Shown here one piece after another: positions 5,875 to 6,640 of a stretch of DNA of 6,640 nt. Positions within the stretch are counted from its first letter, which is position 1; each line of letters starts with the position of its first letter. The notes under the pieces were generated by a model. The model was not told where the DNA came from and did no database searches. It saw only the letters and a list, made by a program, of their open reading frames with translations. Source of the stretch: an uncultured bacterium (GTDB taxonomy: Bacteria > Planctomycetota > Phycisphaerae > Phycisphaerales > SM1A02); assembly GCA_903918555.1 (NCBI GenBank), contig CAIXEV010000361.1, positions 1-6,640 of the forward strand. The letters run 5' to 3'. The translations under genes and the position numbers were made by a program.

Positions 5875-6640
5875 TCGAAGGATGCGCGTGATGTTCCTCT
5901 GCACCGGAAACTCGTGCCGGAGCCAGATGGCCGAGGGCTGGGCGCGCGCGCTCAAGTCGCGCGAGATCGAGGCGCTTTCGGCGGGCACGAATCCGCACGG
6001 GCTCAATCCGCTCGCCGTGCGCGCGATGCGCGAGGCGGGCGTCGACATCTCGGGCCACGCGTCGAAGCGGCCGGAAGATATCGGTGTTCCATTCGATGTG
6101 GTGGTGACCGTGTGCGATTCGGCGCACGAGTCGTGCCCCGTGTTTCCCGGCGCGCGCGTCGTGCATGTCGGGTTCGACGACCCGCCGCGGCTTGCGAAGG
6201 GCGCGGCGAACGACGACGAGGCGATGCCGCACTACCGCCGCGTGCGCGACGAGATCCGCGCGTTCATCGAGCGGCTGCCGGGGGCGCTTGAGGAGCGCGG
6301 AGCCGCGAAGTCCGTCGACGACGACGCCCTGCGCAGCCAGGTGCGCGAGGGCTACGCGGGAATCGCGCGCGCCGGCGGCTGGAGCGCCGCGCAGATCGGC
6401 GTCGACGCTCAGTCCTGCTGTGCCCAGTCCTGCTGCACACCGGGAGGCGGCTGCTGCGGCCCCGCGACCTTCACGCCCGACCAGCTCGCGCAGGCGATCG
6501 GCTACTCGCAGCGCGAGCTGTCGTTCGCGCCTGAGGGCGCGAACATGGGCCTTTCCTGCGGAAATCCGACCGCGATCGCGTCGCTGTGCGCGGGCGAGAC
6601 CGTGCTCGACCTCGGCGCGGGCGGCGGCTTCGACTGCTTC
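5861..6640 (+). CDS. arsC-arsM: Fused ArsC arsenate reductase - ArsM arsenite methyltransferase, 3' truncated
   Basis: One uninterrupted frame gives 260 residues and runs off the window. Residues 8-140 are a full low-molecular-weight-phosphatase-type ArsC. The P-loop is C14-TGNSC-R20-SQMAEG. C85 and C92 (VTVCDSAHESCPVF) have the C-x6-C spacing of the thioredoxin-coupled redox relay seen in the Staphylococcus pI258 enzyme, and GFDDPP follows. This half should reduce arsenate to arsenite. After a linker (141-155), ArsM-type sequence begins: VREGYAGIARAGG (161-173), three Cys-Cys pairs (186-187, 191-192, 198-199), IGYSQREL, PEGANMGLSCGNPTAIASL (224-242) with C233, and SAM motif I VLDLGAGGGFDCF (248-260). 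ArsM transfers methyl groups from S-adenosylmethionine to As(III) held by Cys. The catalytic remainder lies beyond 6640. Separate arsC and arsM genes are usual. No stop, SD or start is seen at the junction, so a real fusion is favoured over two genes. Confidence 0.9.
   Translation, partial: MAAADRRMRVMFLCTGNSCRSQMAEGWARALKSREIEALSAGTNPHGLNPLAVRAMREAGVDISGHASKRPEDIGVPFDVVVTVCDSAHESCPVFPGARVVHVGFDDPPRLAKGAANDDEAMPHYRRVRDEIRAFIERLPGALEERGAAKSVDDDALRSQVREGYAGIARAGGWSAAQIGVDAQSCCAQSCCTPGGGCCGPATFTPDQLAQAIGYSQRELSFAPEGANMGLSCGNPTAIASLCAGETVLDLGAGGGFDCF

Noticed and set aside
5404..6048. Minus-strand frame of 214 codons across arsR and arsC
   Set aside because: Antisense shadow of two well-recognised genes.
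1..6640. Mobile element, CRISPR array, tRNA or rRNA
   Set aside because: No transposase or integrase frame, no regularly spaced repeats, and no tRNA-like or rRNA-like sequence was seen on either strand by eye.

Overview
The window is GC-rich bacterial DNA with strong G/C preference at third codon positions. It encodes a secreted protein carrying HAF-type repeats and ending in a planctomycete-style dockerin (two DLNxDxxVNxxDLAxLLSxW repeats). This combination points to a planctomycete, most likely of the class Phycisphaerae. That assignment is an inference from protein style; there is no rRNA or other marker gene here.

Layout, left to right: (1) the 3' end of a CvfB/YitL-type S1 RNA-binding protein (1-492, +). 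(2) A complete TerC/Alx-family membrane protein (569-1771, +) with a plausible extended -10 promoter and SD. (3) A disrupted reading frame on the minus strand (about 2182 to 1731), converging on and overlapping the terC 3' end. Its protein-like sequence is split over two or three frames. (4) A secreted HAF-repeat/Ig-like/dockerin protein (2229-3687, +) with a clear SD and signal peptide but a frameshift near 3280, followed by a strong intrinsic terminator (3734-3767). (5) An unrecognised 369-residue membrane protein (3875-4984, +). (6) A convergent DoxX-family membrane protein (5404-4988, -) whose stop lies 3 bases from the previous one. (7) Divergent from doxX, an arsenic operon: a cysteine-rich ArsR-family repressor (5467-5874, +), overlapped by 14 bases by a gene that stays open to the window edge (5861-6640, +). 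That gene fuses a complete thioredoxin-type ArsC arsenate reductase to the start of an ArsM arsenite methyltransferase.

The arsenic module is the most coherent and most interesting part. ArsR probably represses from an inverted repeat that covers the -10 element and the start codon of a transcript that looks leaderless. The fused ArsC-ArsM would reduce As(V) to As(III) and then methylate it within one polypeptide, joined by a linker and a cluster of Cys-Cys pairs. The doxX promoter must lie in or next to the same short divergent region, so co-regulation is possible.

Both protein-like genes in 1.7-3.7 kb are interrupted by single-base frameshifts while the sequence on each side still reads as good protein. 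This means either local sequencing/assembly errors or very recent gene decay. No tRNA, rRNA, CRISPR array, IS element or transposase was found.
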